From positions 983,434 to 1,047,433 of the forward strand of contig JAHBTK010000001.1 of assembly GCA_019638625.1 (NCBI GenBank): DNA of 64,000 nt. Direction: 5' to 3'. This document shows, one piece after another, positions 9,645-17,349 of this stretch; the first letter of the stretch is position 1, and the number at the start of each line of letters is the position of its first letter. This DNA comes from Chitinophagaceae bacterium (GTDB lineage Bacteria; Bacteroidota; Bacteroidia; Chitinophagales; Chitinophagaceae). A program made the position numbers and the translations under genes. The notes below the pieces were generated by a model that worked only from the letters and a program-made list of their open reading frames with translations, did no database searches and was not told the origin of the DNA.

Positions 9645-10709
9645 TTAAATATTGAATAACCAGTTGTTCGTATCCGGCAATTCCTTATCGCGGATAGCGG
9701 TTAACCTGCGTTTTACCTCGGTACTGAGTTCCCAGTCCTTTTCGCTGAAATTCATTTCGTATTTTCCATACGCGAGGGTTTCTACATACGCGATGGTAGC
9801 GGCGGTTCCCGTACCAAATACTTCTTTCAGCTCACCAGTTTTGTGTGCGGCAACAATTTCATTTACATGCACAGGTCTTTCCTCCACATCCGCTCCCATA
9901 TCTTTTAAAACAGTAATCACGCTGTTGCGGGTCACCCCGTTTAAAATGGTGCCATCTTCGAGCGAGGGCGTAACTACTTTGTCTTTTAATACGAAGAACA
10001 CATTCATCATGCCTACTTCCTGCAACCATTTGTGTTCAACGGCATCCGTCCACAATACCTGGTCGTATCCTTCAGCCTGCGCTTCGGTGGCGGCTAACAA
10101 GCTGCCGCCATAGTTCCCGGCATTTTTGGCAAATCCCACGCCGCCTTTTACCGCGCGGGTATATTTTTCCTCTACCCGTATTTTCATCGGGCGTGGAAAA
10201 TACGGACCGGTAGGACTGAGAATGATCAAAAATTTGTAAGTAGTAGACGGACGAACACCCAGCATACAATCCGTAGCGAACATAAACGGACGGATATACA
10301 ATGAATGTTCCTTTTTGCCCGGTATCCACTCTTTGTCCACCTCAATTAGCCGGCGCATGCCTTCAATAAAAATCTCTTCCGGCACTTCGGGCATGTTCAT
10401 GCGCAAGGCGGAAAGGTTGAATCTTTTTAAATTATCGTAAGGGCGAAAAATAAACGCATTTCCCGCAGCATCCTTATAGGCTTTAATTCCTTCGAAAATG
10501 GACTGCCCGTAGTGAATAGCGGCGAGGGAAGGATCCAGCAGCAGCGGCTGGTAAGGTTTAATTTCAACATTTGTCCATTTTCCGTTCTCATATTCCGCTT
10601 CCAGCATATGATCGGTGAAATATTTACCAAACGGTAAATTATCCAGGTTGATTTCGCTTAACTTGCTCCTTTCAACTTTTGTAACCTGAATATCCAATGC
10701 GGCAACCAT
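9645..10709 (-). CDS. ilvE: Branched-chain amino-acid aminotransferase
   Basis: This PLP enzyme (fold type IV) transfers the amino group between glutamate and the keto acids of leucine, isoleucine and valine in the cytoplasm. The 354 residues match the longer class of bacterial and eukaryotic enzymes. Visible signatures are the substrate-loop YGQSIFEGIKAYK near 68-80, RPFMFATD near 145, the lysine region GFAKNAGNYGGS (Schiff-base Lys near 198) and GTGTAATI near 300. The gene is convergent with the hybrid regulator, from which it is separated by a strong hairpin, and divergent from the next gene. Confidence 0.95.
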   Translation of the reverse strand: MVAALDIQVTKVERSKLSEINLDNLPFGKYFTDHMLEAEYENGKWTNVEIKPYQPLLLDPSLAAIHYGQSIFEGIKAYKDAAGNAFIFRPYDNLKRFNLSALRMNMPEVPEEIFIEGMRRLIEVDKEWIPGKKEHSLYIRPFMFATDCMLGVRPSTTYKFLIILSPTGPYFPRPMKIRVEEKYTRAVKGGVGFAKNAGNYGGSLLAATEAQAEGYDQVLWTDAVEHKWLQEVGMMNVFFVLKDKVVTPSLEDGTILNGVTRNSVITVLKDMGADVEERPVHVNEIVAAHKTGELKEVFGTGTAATIAYVETLAYGKYEMNFSEKDWELSTEVKRRLTAIRDKELPDTNNWLFNI

Positions 10710-10775
10710 AAAAGACTATTTTTGTTACAAAGAAACGAAAAAGTTTTGTGCTATTATTGGCTGATTAAATAGAAT

Positions 10776-11288
10776 ATGAGCTTAAAAGGGTTAAAACTAT
10801 CTGCTGAAACAATTGCCGGCCTGTACACGCTGCCATTGCATCAGGACAAGTTTGCGGGTGAAAGACCTGCTGCAAAACAGCCTGTGGATGAAAAATCCGG
10901 CAGGCAGTACCTGGGCGATAACCTCGGGTATATTACCATCCTGGTAAACCATTCCGACGCGCCTTATGTCAACAACGAATTGTTTGAATTTCTTACAGGA
11001 ATTTTGAACGCCTGCAAACTGTCAATGAAAGACGTGGCGCTGTTCAACTTACACCGGACGCCCGCGAACCATCAGGTGATAACAGCGGAAACAAAACCTG
11101 CCACCATGCTTTTATTGGGTGTTGCTCCCGAAGAAATCGGTTTACCGATGCAGTTCCCTCACTTTCAGGTATATAAACATAATAATATTCGTTATCTTTC
11201 CGCTCCTGCTTTGCAGCAAATCTTTAGTGACAAAGCCCTGAAATCCGGATTATGGAAGGCGCTGAAGGCTGTTTTTGAATTATCATGA
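10776..11288 (+). CDS. Conserved unknown protein, translationally overlapping rdgB
   Basis: This 170-residue soluble protein has no signal peptide, membrane helix or cysteine-rich motif beyond one Cys. Predicted secondary structure alternates beta strands and helices (YITILVNHS, KPATMLLLGV), suggesting a compact alpha/beta fold, with a conserved-looking HFQVY and a C-terminal helix. Its TGA overlaps the ATG of rdgB by 4 bases (11285-11288), so translation is probably coupled. I do not recognise the family. A remote likeness to the DNA polymerase III psi-subunit fold crossed my mind, but no motif supports it. Confidence 0.7.
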   Translation: MSLKGLKLSAETIAGLYTLPLHQDKFAGERPAAKQPVDEKSGRQYLGDNLGYITILVNHSDAPYVNNELFEFLTGILNACKLSMKDVALFNLHRTPANHQVITAETKPATMLLLGVAPEEIGLPMQFPHFQVYKHNNIRYLSAPALQQIFSDKALKSGLWKALKAVFELS

Positions 11289-11881
11289 TTATGCAGAAAC
11301 TTATTTTCGCTACCAATAACCAACATAAGGTAAATGAGATCAGACCTTTACTGGACGGGCATTTTGATATCATCACTTTAAAAGAGGCGGGCATAAATAT
11401 CGATATTCCCGAACCGCATGATACGCTGGAAGAAAATGCGAGGGAAAAGTCGTCGACGATCTACCGCCTGACGGGCACAGCCTGTTTTGGAGAGGATACG
11501 GGACTGGAAGTAGCGGCGTTGAAGGGTGAGCCTGGTGTTAAGAGCGCCCGGTATGCCGGGGAAAACAGGGATTTTTCCCAAAATATTGAGAAATTACGAC
11601 AAAACCTGGCAGGCGCGGAGGACAGAAGCGCCCGTTTTAGAACAGTGATATCTTTGATTATCAGCGGGAAAGAGTATGAGTTTGAAGGTATATGTAATGG
11701 CAGGATCACAGAGACAGCCAGGGGAGAAGGTGGGTTTGGCTATGACCCGGTATTTGTGCCGGATGGCGATACCCGCAGTTTTGCGGAAATGCCGCTTTCG
11801 GATAAGAACAGATACAGCCACCGGGGCAGGGCCGTGCAGCAGTTGGTTAATTTTTTATTGACAAATGAAAACTTTGTATAA
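11285..11881 (+). CDS. rdgB: XTP/dITP pyrophosphatase RdgB (HAM1 family)
   Basis: RdgB hydrolyses non-canonical purine triphosphates (ITP, dITP, XTP) to the monophosphate and pyrophosphate, keeping deaminated bases out of DNA and RNA. The 198-residue product shows the nucleotide-binding start FATNNQHKVNEI, the metal-binding loop CFGEDTGLEV and the C-terminal GGFGYDPVFVPDG and KNRYSHRGRA motifs of the family. Two starts are possible (11285, or MQKL at 11291); the first overlaps the upstream stop and is used here. The ECF sigma gene follows after 23 bases. Confidence 0.95.
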   Translation: MIMQKLIFATNNQHKVNEIRPLLDGHFDIITLKEAGINIDIPEPHDTLEENAREKSSTIYRLTGTACFGEDTGLEVAALKGEPGVKSARYAGENRDFSQNIEKLRQNLAGAEDRSARFRTVISLIISGKEYEFEGICNGRITETARGEGGFGYDPVFVPDGDTRSFAEMPLSDKNRYSHRGRAVQQLVNFLLTNENFV

Positions 11882-11904
11882 AATCCCCACTATTTCCGTA
11901 AAAA

Positions 11905-12459
11905 GTGACAGAACGAAGCAACCATATTATAGCTGAAAGCGACTTGATAAGAGGGTGCATTGACGGAGACCGGAGAATGCAGGAAGAACTGTACCGGCGT
12001 TTTTCTCCTAAAATGTACGCAGTATGCCTTCGGTATGCGGGAAAGGATGAAGACGCGCAGGATATTTTGCAGGATGGGTTTGTGAAGGTCTTCAGGAATC
12101 TTGGCATGTACCGGGGCGATGGTTCTTTTGAAGGTTGGGTACGCCGGATATTCGTTAATACTGCTATTGAGCATTATCGCAGGAAAGCTGCCGTTTATCC
12201 TGTAACCGAAACACATGAAAATATCCTGGAAGCCAAAGATGCATCCGTACTGGATACGCTAAGCGTTAAGGATTTGCAGGCCATTATCCAGCAATTATCC
12301 CCGGGTTATAAAGCCGTATTCAACCTTTATGTAATTGAGGGCTACACGCACAAGGAGATTGGCGATATGATGGGAATCAGTGAAGGAACCAGCAAATCAC
12401 AATTGGCAAGAGCTAAAATAATATTGCAGAACATAATAAAAACCTATAAAAAGCACTAA
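11905..12459 (+). CDS. ECF-type RNA polymerase sigma-70 factor
   Basis: The 184-residue protein begins at a GTG (11905); there is no in-frame ATG before the conserved region 2. Region 2 is visible at about 30-95 (YAGKDEDAQDILQDGFVKVF for core binding and the -10 element). Region 4 is at about 115-175, with the helix-turn-helix YTHKEIGDMMGISEGTSKSQ. No region 3 is present, as expected for the ECF group. The gene sits 18 bases upstream of a membrane protein of the anti-sigma type, the usual pairing. The target regulon is unknown. Confidence 0.9.
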   Translation: MTERSNHIIAESDLIRGCIDGDRRMQEELYRRFSPKMYAVCLRYAGKDEDAQDILQDGFVKVFRNLGMYRGDGSFEGWVRRIFVNTAIEHYRRKAAVYPVTETHENILEAKDASVLDTLSVKDLQAIIQQLSPGYKAVFNLYVIEGYTHKEIGDMMGISEGTSKSQLARAKIILQNIIKTYKKH

Positions 12460-12477
12460 TAACCTGTATACCCCCCC

Positions 12478-13365
12478 ATGAAATGGAAGGAAGAAATATA
12501 TAACCATGAGGTGACTCCTCCAAGTAACGTCTGGGACAAAATAATAAAAGACCTGGACAGTGGAGATTTTGTGGTATTTAAACAAAAGCTCTTCCATTCC
12601 GAAGAAACACCCCCGGTGGAAGCATGGCGGAATATTAAAACCATGCTTTCTGAACCGAAAGTGATCCCCCTTGGGAAGAAAAACAATATGCTGGTAAAGA
12701 TGCTGGCTGCTGCTGCATGTATAGGAATCATGTTCTTCTCCGTCAATTACTTTTTTATGAAGGATGACAGCATAGAGCCTGCTACCGCAAAAACACAGCC
12801 TTCTGAAAAGGCTGAGAAAGCTGATTCCCTGCAGGAGGATACACCTGCTGAGGCGGCAGATAACCCGCAGCCTGAATATACCGTTGCCGCGATACAAACG
12901 GGCAGCAGCTCTCAACGCGCTATTGCTACCGGCAGCAGTTTCTATGAATACGAAAACTTTGATAATACCTTATCTGCCGTTACATTGAAGCAGGAAGGGT
13001 TTAGCGACAGGATGGATATGGCCGGAGGATTAAATAAAAAAATAAGGAACCTGAAGGGAGAGATCAGAGAAGATGTAAGCTTACTTGATCTGCCCAACAG
13101 TTATTTTATGATGACGGGTCCTAACGGGCAATCCCTGCGTGTTTCCTCCAAATTCCGAAATACGATTCAATACCTCAACAGCGAGGGCAGGGAAGAAATG
13201 CTGGACGTTATACTCCGCGAAAGTCAATACTGGAAAAGCATTTTCAGAGACTGGAAAACCAGGGTGGGCAATTCATCTTTCGTGCCGTCTGTGGATAATT
13301 TCATGGATATTGCCGAATTGATGGAACTCATACAGGAAGCCCCCCAAAGCAATAGTTCCCGCTAG
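12478..13365 (+). CDS. Single-pass membrane protein, probable partner (anti-sigma) of the upstream ECF factor
   Basis: This 295-residue protein has a cytoplasmic N-terminal part (1-75) with two copies of a short P-P-x-x-x-W motif (TPPSNVWDKI at about 13, TPPVEAWRNI at about 42). One membrane helix follows at about 79-96 (MLAAAACIGIMFFSVNYFF), then an acidic, low-complexity periplasmic linker and a helical C-terminal domain. The N-in topology with a soluble N-terminal segment and its position directly after the ECF gene fit an anti-sigma factor. No zinc-binding HxxxCxxC motif is present, so the call rests on context and topology. Confidence 0.7.
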   Translation: MKWKEEIYNHEVTPPSNVWDKIIKDLDSGDFVVFKQKLFHSEETPPVEAWRNIKTMLSEPKVIPLGKKNNMLVKMLAAAACIGIMFFSVNYFFMKDDSIEPATAKTQPSEKAEKADSLQEDTPAEAADNPQPEYTVAAIQTGSSSQRAIATGSSFYEYENFDNTLSAVTLKQEGFSDRMDMAGGLNKKIRNLKGEIREDVSLLDLPNSYFMMTGPNGQSLRVSSKFRNTIQYLNSEGREEMLDVILRESQYWKSIFRDWKTRVGNSSFVPSVDNFMDIAELMELIQEAPQSNSSR

Positions 13366-13372
13366 TATTTGT

Positions 13373-13394
13373 ATTGAAGAAGCCCTTCTTCAAT
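13373..13394 (+). terminator. Probable terminator of the sigma/anti-sigma unit
   Basis: A perfect 9-bp stem (ATTGAAGAA with its complement) around a GCCC loop follows the anti-sigma stop by 8 bases. Only three T residues follow, so its strength is uncertain. Confidence 0.6.
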
Positions 13395-13410
13395 TTGACG
13401 GCTATTGGCT

Positions 13411-13418
13411 TATATTTG
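13411..13418 (+). promoter_or_regulatory. Bacteroidota -7 box (TATATTTG) for the thioesterase gene
   Basis: TATATTTG matches TAnnTTTG exactly and ends 22 bases before ATG 13441. It lies inside the longer open frame, so transcription would begin after the TTG/ATG-like codons near 13405 and supports the start at 13441. No well-spaced -33 TTTG is evident. Confidence 0.55.
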
Positions 13419-13440
13419 TCTGAAATGGATAAAAGACAAT

Positions 13441-13875
13441 ATGGCAAGGATCAAAATTGAAGTTCCCGAAACGTTTCGGTTTACAACCCAAATTCCTGTT
13501 CGTATCACAGATGTAAATTATGGTGGTCATGTTGGTAACGACAGTATTTTATCAATCCTGCATGAAGCCCGTGTACAATTTCTAAATCAGTTCGGATATT
13601 CTGAAATACAAATAGCTGAAGGGGTAGGGCTGATCATGGGCAGTGTGGTAATAGAATTTAAAAAGGAAGCATTTCATGGCGATATCCTCAACGTTTCCGT
13701 TACTGCCCGGAATTTCGAAAGAGTGAGCTTTGAACTTATATACCGGTTGGAAACAACCCGAAATTCGCAAACCATTCCTATAGCCGTTGCGCAAACTACG
13801 ATGGTCTGCTTTAACTATGCTGTAAAAAAAGTCGCTTCTGTTCCGGAAGAAGTAAAAGTGAAGTTAACCGGTTAA
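13441..13875 (+). CDS. Acyl-CoA thioesterase of the 4HBT hotdog family
   Basis: The 144-residue product fits a single hotdog domain. The family's catalytic segment is seen as ITDVNYGGHVGNDSIL near residues 24-39 (Asp in the D-x-N-x-x-G-H pattern), followed by the long central helix LHEARVQFLNQFG. Members hydrolyse acyl-CoA thioesters; chain-length preference cannot be read from the sequence. The start is set at ATG 13441 because a -7 promoter box lies just upstream. The stop TAA shares bases with the stop of the convergent neighbour (TTAA at 13872-13875). Confidence 0.85.
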   Translation: MARIKIEVPETFRFTTQIPVRITDVNYGGHVGNDSILSILHEARVQFLNQFGYSEIQIAEGVGLIMGSVVIEFKKEAFHGDILNVSVTARNFERVSFELIYRLETTRNSQTIPIAVAQTTMVCFNYAVKKVASVPEEVKVKLTG

Positions 13876-14093
13876 TTGGTAGGCAATACCGGTCCGTAAT
13901 GCAGTTTTTTGCCCAGTTGGCCGTCTTCGGGGTAAAGTACATCAGTAGCCATTTCATAGCCCTCATCTGCAATTTTGTTGAGCTTCCGCCGGCTTTTGAT
14001 CTCTCTTTTTGCCTGTCTGAAGGCATATACCAGTAGTCCTGCTGCGATACCGGAAGCGGCTGCTATCAATATATCATTATTTTTTTTGCTCAT
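13872..14093 (-). CDS. Small YtxH-like membrane-anchored protein
   Basis: This 73-residue protein has one N-terminal membrane helix (about 8-26, ILIAAASGIAAGLLVYAF) followed by a basic segment and a short polar tail. The pattern resembles YtxH-type small envelope or stress proteins, but the match is by topology only. It converges on the thioesterase gene with a 4-base overlap of the two stop codons. Confidence 0.6.
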   Translation of the reverse strand: MSKKNNDILIAAASGIAAGLLVYAFRQAKREIKSRRKLNKIADEGYEMATDVLYPEDGQLGKKLHYGPVLPTN

Positions 14094-14253
14094 AAATACT
14101 GTATTTCAATTGAACTGAACCGATGCAAAACAAATGCCAGTGTTCTTTGGATTTACATACGTTTAAAAATAAGAATTTAGCGGGTTGCCCCCAAATAATG
14201 ATCCAATATTAACAAGCTGTTAGATAGAATATGAAAGGCAACCGTTCTTATAT

Positions 14254-14261
14254 TATTTTTG
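14254..14261 (+). promoter_or_regulatory. -7 box (TATTTTTG) upstream of the FAD/Fe-S oxidoreductase
   Basis: TATTTTTG matches TAnnTTTG and lies 34 bases before ATG 14296, giving a plausible 5' leader of about 28 bases. The -33 element is weak. Confidence 0.45.
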
Positions 14262-14295
14262 CACTCAAACAAGGAAATACCGGAACCGTAAAAGA

Positions 14296-17205
14296 ATGAA
14301 GAAAAAGCTGGAGACCCTTTCGCAGGAACTGGAAGGAGAGTTATATTTTGATGAAGTAATCAGGACCCTGTATGCCACGGATGCTTCGGCTTACCGGGAA
14401 CTTCCCCTGGCAGTAGCCATCCCCCGCTCCGAAAAAGATATCAAAACGCTGATCCGGTTTGCCCTGGATAACAACACATCGTTGATACCGCGTACTGCAG
14501 GCACTTCGCTTGCCGGCCAGGTGGTGGGCAAGGGAATAGTGGTGGACGTATCGAAATATTTTACCCGAATACTGGAACTGAATGCAGCGGAGAGATGGGT
14601 TCGGGTGCAGCCCGGGGTGATACGGGATGAACTGAATATGTTCCTGAAACCACATGGTTTTTTATTCGGTCCGGAAACCTCTACTGCCAACCGTGCCATG
14701 ATCGGGGGTATGGTAGGAAATAATTCCTGCGGCTCCAACTCGGTGGTGTATCGCAGTGCCAGGGAGCATCTGCTGGAAGTGAGGGCATTACTGAGCGACG
14801 GTTCAGAAGCCGTATTTACATCCCTGGACCTCGATGCATTTCATAACAAGTGCGAACAATCCAACCTGGAAGGCGCCATTTACCGCAATATCCGGAGCAT
14901 TCTCGGTAATTATGACAACCAGCAGGAGATCCGCCGCGAATTTCCCAAACCTACTATCGAAAGACGGAATACCGGTTATGCCATAGACCTGCTACTGGAT
15001 ACCGCACCGTTCAATGCCGGCGAGGCGGACTTTAATTTCTGCACGCTGATCGCCGGTTCCGAGGGAACCCTGGCTTTCATAACTGAGATCAAACTGAATA
15101 TACTGCCGCTACCTCCCAAAGAGTCCGGGTTGTTGTGCGTGCACTTCAATTCTATTGACGAATCTTTACGAGCCAACCTGATAGGATTGAAATATAATCC
15201 TACTGCCAGCGAGTTGATCGATCACTATATACTGGAGTGCACGAAGGAAAATATTGAGCATAGCAGGAACCGGTTTTTTGTATCCGGCAACCCGGGCGCC
15301 ATACTGGTAATTGAATACCGCGCTGATACCCGGGAAGAGATCATTGAAATTGCCGGACAGGTGGAAGCGGAAATGCGGGCTGCGGGACTGGGTTATCATT
15401 TTCCCCTGCTATTTGGAAACGATACAAAAAAGATATGGGCGCTTCGAAAAGCGGGACTCGGTCTGCTGAGCAACCTGCCGGGGGATGAAAAAGCGGTGCC
15501 GGTTATTGAAGATACTGCGGTGGATGTAAATGACCTGCCGGACTTTATCAGGGATTTCAATGAAATTCTGAAGCAGCATAACCTGTATGCCGTACATTAT
15601 GCACACGCCGGCAGTGGTGAAATTCACCTGCGCCCCATTATAAATTTAAAAACAGAAGAGGGAAACCGGCTGTTCCGGTTGATAGCTGAAGAAATAGCTA
15701 CCCTTGTCAAGAAATACAGGGGCTCATTGAGCGGTGAGCATGGCGACGGCAGACTGAGAGGAGAGTTCATACGGCAAATGATAGGCGAAAAGAACTACCT
15801 TCTTTTAAAAGAAATTAAAAAAGCCTGGGACCCCAACAATATTTTCAATCCCAACAAGATTGTGGATACGCCTTCCATGAATACCATGCTGCGGTACGAA
15901 CCCGGGCAGCAAACCCCGGCGTTTAAGACGGTTTTCAGGTTTTACAACCAGGACATCCTGCAGCATGCGGAACAGTGTAACGGTTCCGGAGATTGCCGTA
16001 AAACTCATTTATCCGGAGACTCCATGTGCCCCTCCTATATGGCTACCAAAAACGAAAAGGATACTACCAGGGCGCGGGCGAATATCCTCCGGGAGTTTCT
16101 TACCCATTCCGGCAAAATCAACCGTTTTAATCATAAGGAGATCTATGAGGTGATGGACCTTTGCCTGAGCTGCAAAGGTTGTAAATCCGAATGCCCTTCC
16201 AACGTGGATATGGCGAAACTCAAAGCGGAGTTTTTGCAACATTATTATGATGATAACGGCGTTCCCCTGCGCAGCCGGTTGATAGCCAATTTCAGCTTTT
16301 TGTCCAAAGCGGGTTCTCTCGTACCGGGGTTGTATAATTTTGCCATGACCAATACCCTGTTGAGTACGGCTATAAAAAAAATAGTGGGATTCGCTACCGG
16401 CAGGTCTATGCCTACGTTATACAACACCACCCTGAAGGCATGGTATCAAAAACATATTCCTGCAAAAACCGGTAGCAGGAAACTGTATCTTTTTTGTGAT
16501 GAATTCACCAACTACAACGATACGGAAATCGGCATCAAGGCAATTACATTGCTGGAAAAACTGGGTTATGAAGTCATTATTCCCCGGCATATAGAAAGTG
16601 GCAGATCATGGTTGTCAAAAGGGCTGGTGAGGAAGGCAAAACAGATTGCCAATACCAATATCAGGTTGCTGCATCCCCTTGTCAGCGGGGAGACGCCCCT
16701 GGTGGGTATTGAACCCTCTGCCATTCTTGCCTTCCGCGATGAATACATCGACCTGGCAGAAGATGAACTGTTGGAAAATGCCCGGGAATTATCCAAAAAT
16801 GTATTTACAATTGAAGAGTTTTTGGCCAGGGAAGCAGAAAAGGGAAATATCGGCCGGGAATTGTTCTCAACGGAAAAAAGAAAAGTAATGCTGCATGGAC
16901 ATTGCCAGCAAAAAGCGTTGTCTTCAACCGCTTCATCATTAAAAGTATTATCACTTCCTGAAAACTATGAGGTAGTGAATATACCGTCGGGTTGTTGCGG
17001 AATGGCGGGTTCCTTCGGTTATGAGAAGGAGCATTACGACCTTTCCATGAAAGTGGGCGAACTGGTGTTGTTGCCTACGGTACGTCAACAACCGGAAAAC
17101 GTGCTGATAGCCGCCGCGGGTACCAGTTGCCGGCACCAGATAAAGGATGGGGCATCCCGTAAATCCTATCACCCGGTAGAAATTTTGCTGGACGCGCTGA
17201 AATAA
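14296..17205 (+). CDS. Fused FAD-linked oxidase / iron-sulfur oxidoreductase (D-lactate dehydrogenase or YdiJ type)
   Basis: The 969-residue protein joins two modules that are separate subunits in glycolate oxidase (GlcD and GlcF). Residues 1-530 are a PCMH-type FAD domain (PRTAGTSLAGQ, GGMVGNNSCGSNSVVY, SGEHGDGRLRGEF). Residues about 555-680 carry a ferredoxin-like part with CLSCKGCKSECPS and an earlier Cys cluster (CNGSGDCRK, MCPSYMA). The C-terminus has a CCG-type domain (HGHCQQKAL, SGCCGMAGSFGYE). Such enzymes oxidise D-2-hydroxy acids and pass electrons to the quinone pool or another carrier. The exact substrate (D-lactate, D-2-hydroxyglutarate, glycolate) cannot be settled here. It appears monocistronic. 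Confidence 0.9.
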   Translation: MKKKLETLSQELEGELYFDEVIRTLYATDASAYRELPLAVAIPRSEKDIKTLIRFALDNNTSLIPRTAGTSLAGQVVGKGIVVDVSKYFTRILELNAAERWVRVQPGVIRDELNMFLKPHGFLFGPETSTANRAMIGGMVGNNSCGSNSVVYRSAREHLLEVRALLSDGSEAVFTSLDLDAFHNKCEQSNLEGAIYRNIRSILGNYDNQQEIRREFPKPTIERRNTGYAIDLLLDTAPFNAGEADFNFCTLIAGSEGTLAFITEIKLNILPLPPKESGLLCVHFNSIDESLRANLIGLKYNPTASELIDHYILECTKENIEHSRNRFFVSGNPGAILVIEYRADTREEIIEIAGQVEAEMRAAGLGYHFPLLFGNDTKKIWALRKAGLGLLSNLPGDEKAVPVIEDTAVDVNDLPDFIRDFNEILKQHNLYAVHYAHAGSGEIHLRPIINLKTEEGNRLFRLIAEEIATLVKKYRGSLSGEHGDGRLRGEFIRQMIGEKNYLLLKEIKKAWDPNNIFNPNKIVDTPSMNTMLRYEPGQQTPAFKTVFRFYNQDILQHAEQCNGSGDCRKTHLSGDSMCPSYMATKNEKDTTRARANILREFLTHSGKINRFNHKEIYEVMDLCLSCKGCKSECPSNVDMAKLKAEFLQHYYDDNGVPLRSRLIANFSFLSKAGSLVPGLYNFAMTNTLLSTAIKKIVGFATGRSMPTLYNTTLKAWYQKHIPAKTGSRKLYLFCDEFTNYNDTEIGIKAITLLEKLGYEVIIPRHIESGRSWLSKGLVRKAKQIANTNIRLLHPLVSGETPLVGIEPSAILAFRDEYIDLAEDELLENARELSKNVFTIEEFLAREAEKGNIGRELFSTEKRKVMLHGHCQQKALSSTASSLKVLSLPENYEVVNIPSGCCGMAGSFGYEKEHYDLSMKVGELVLLPTVRQQPENVLIAAAGTSCRHQIKDGASRKSYHPVEILLDALK

Positions 17206-17349
17206 CAGGAACTGAGTGTCGACTGCCTGTCATTTTAGAATGATGCCCCTTTTTGAAATATAAAAAGCTGATAGGTGCCCCTGCATAAATAATCAACATC
17301 ATTTTTCCAAGTTTTTGTTTTCAAAATCACCTGTTAGTTTCGCAGCCTT

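Noticed and set aside
13405..13440. Longer start for the thioesterase
   Set aside because: A TATATTTG promoter box at 13411 lies inside this extension and family members begin at the shorter start.
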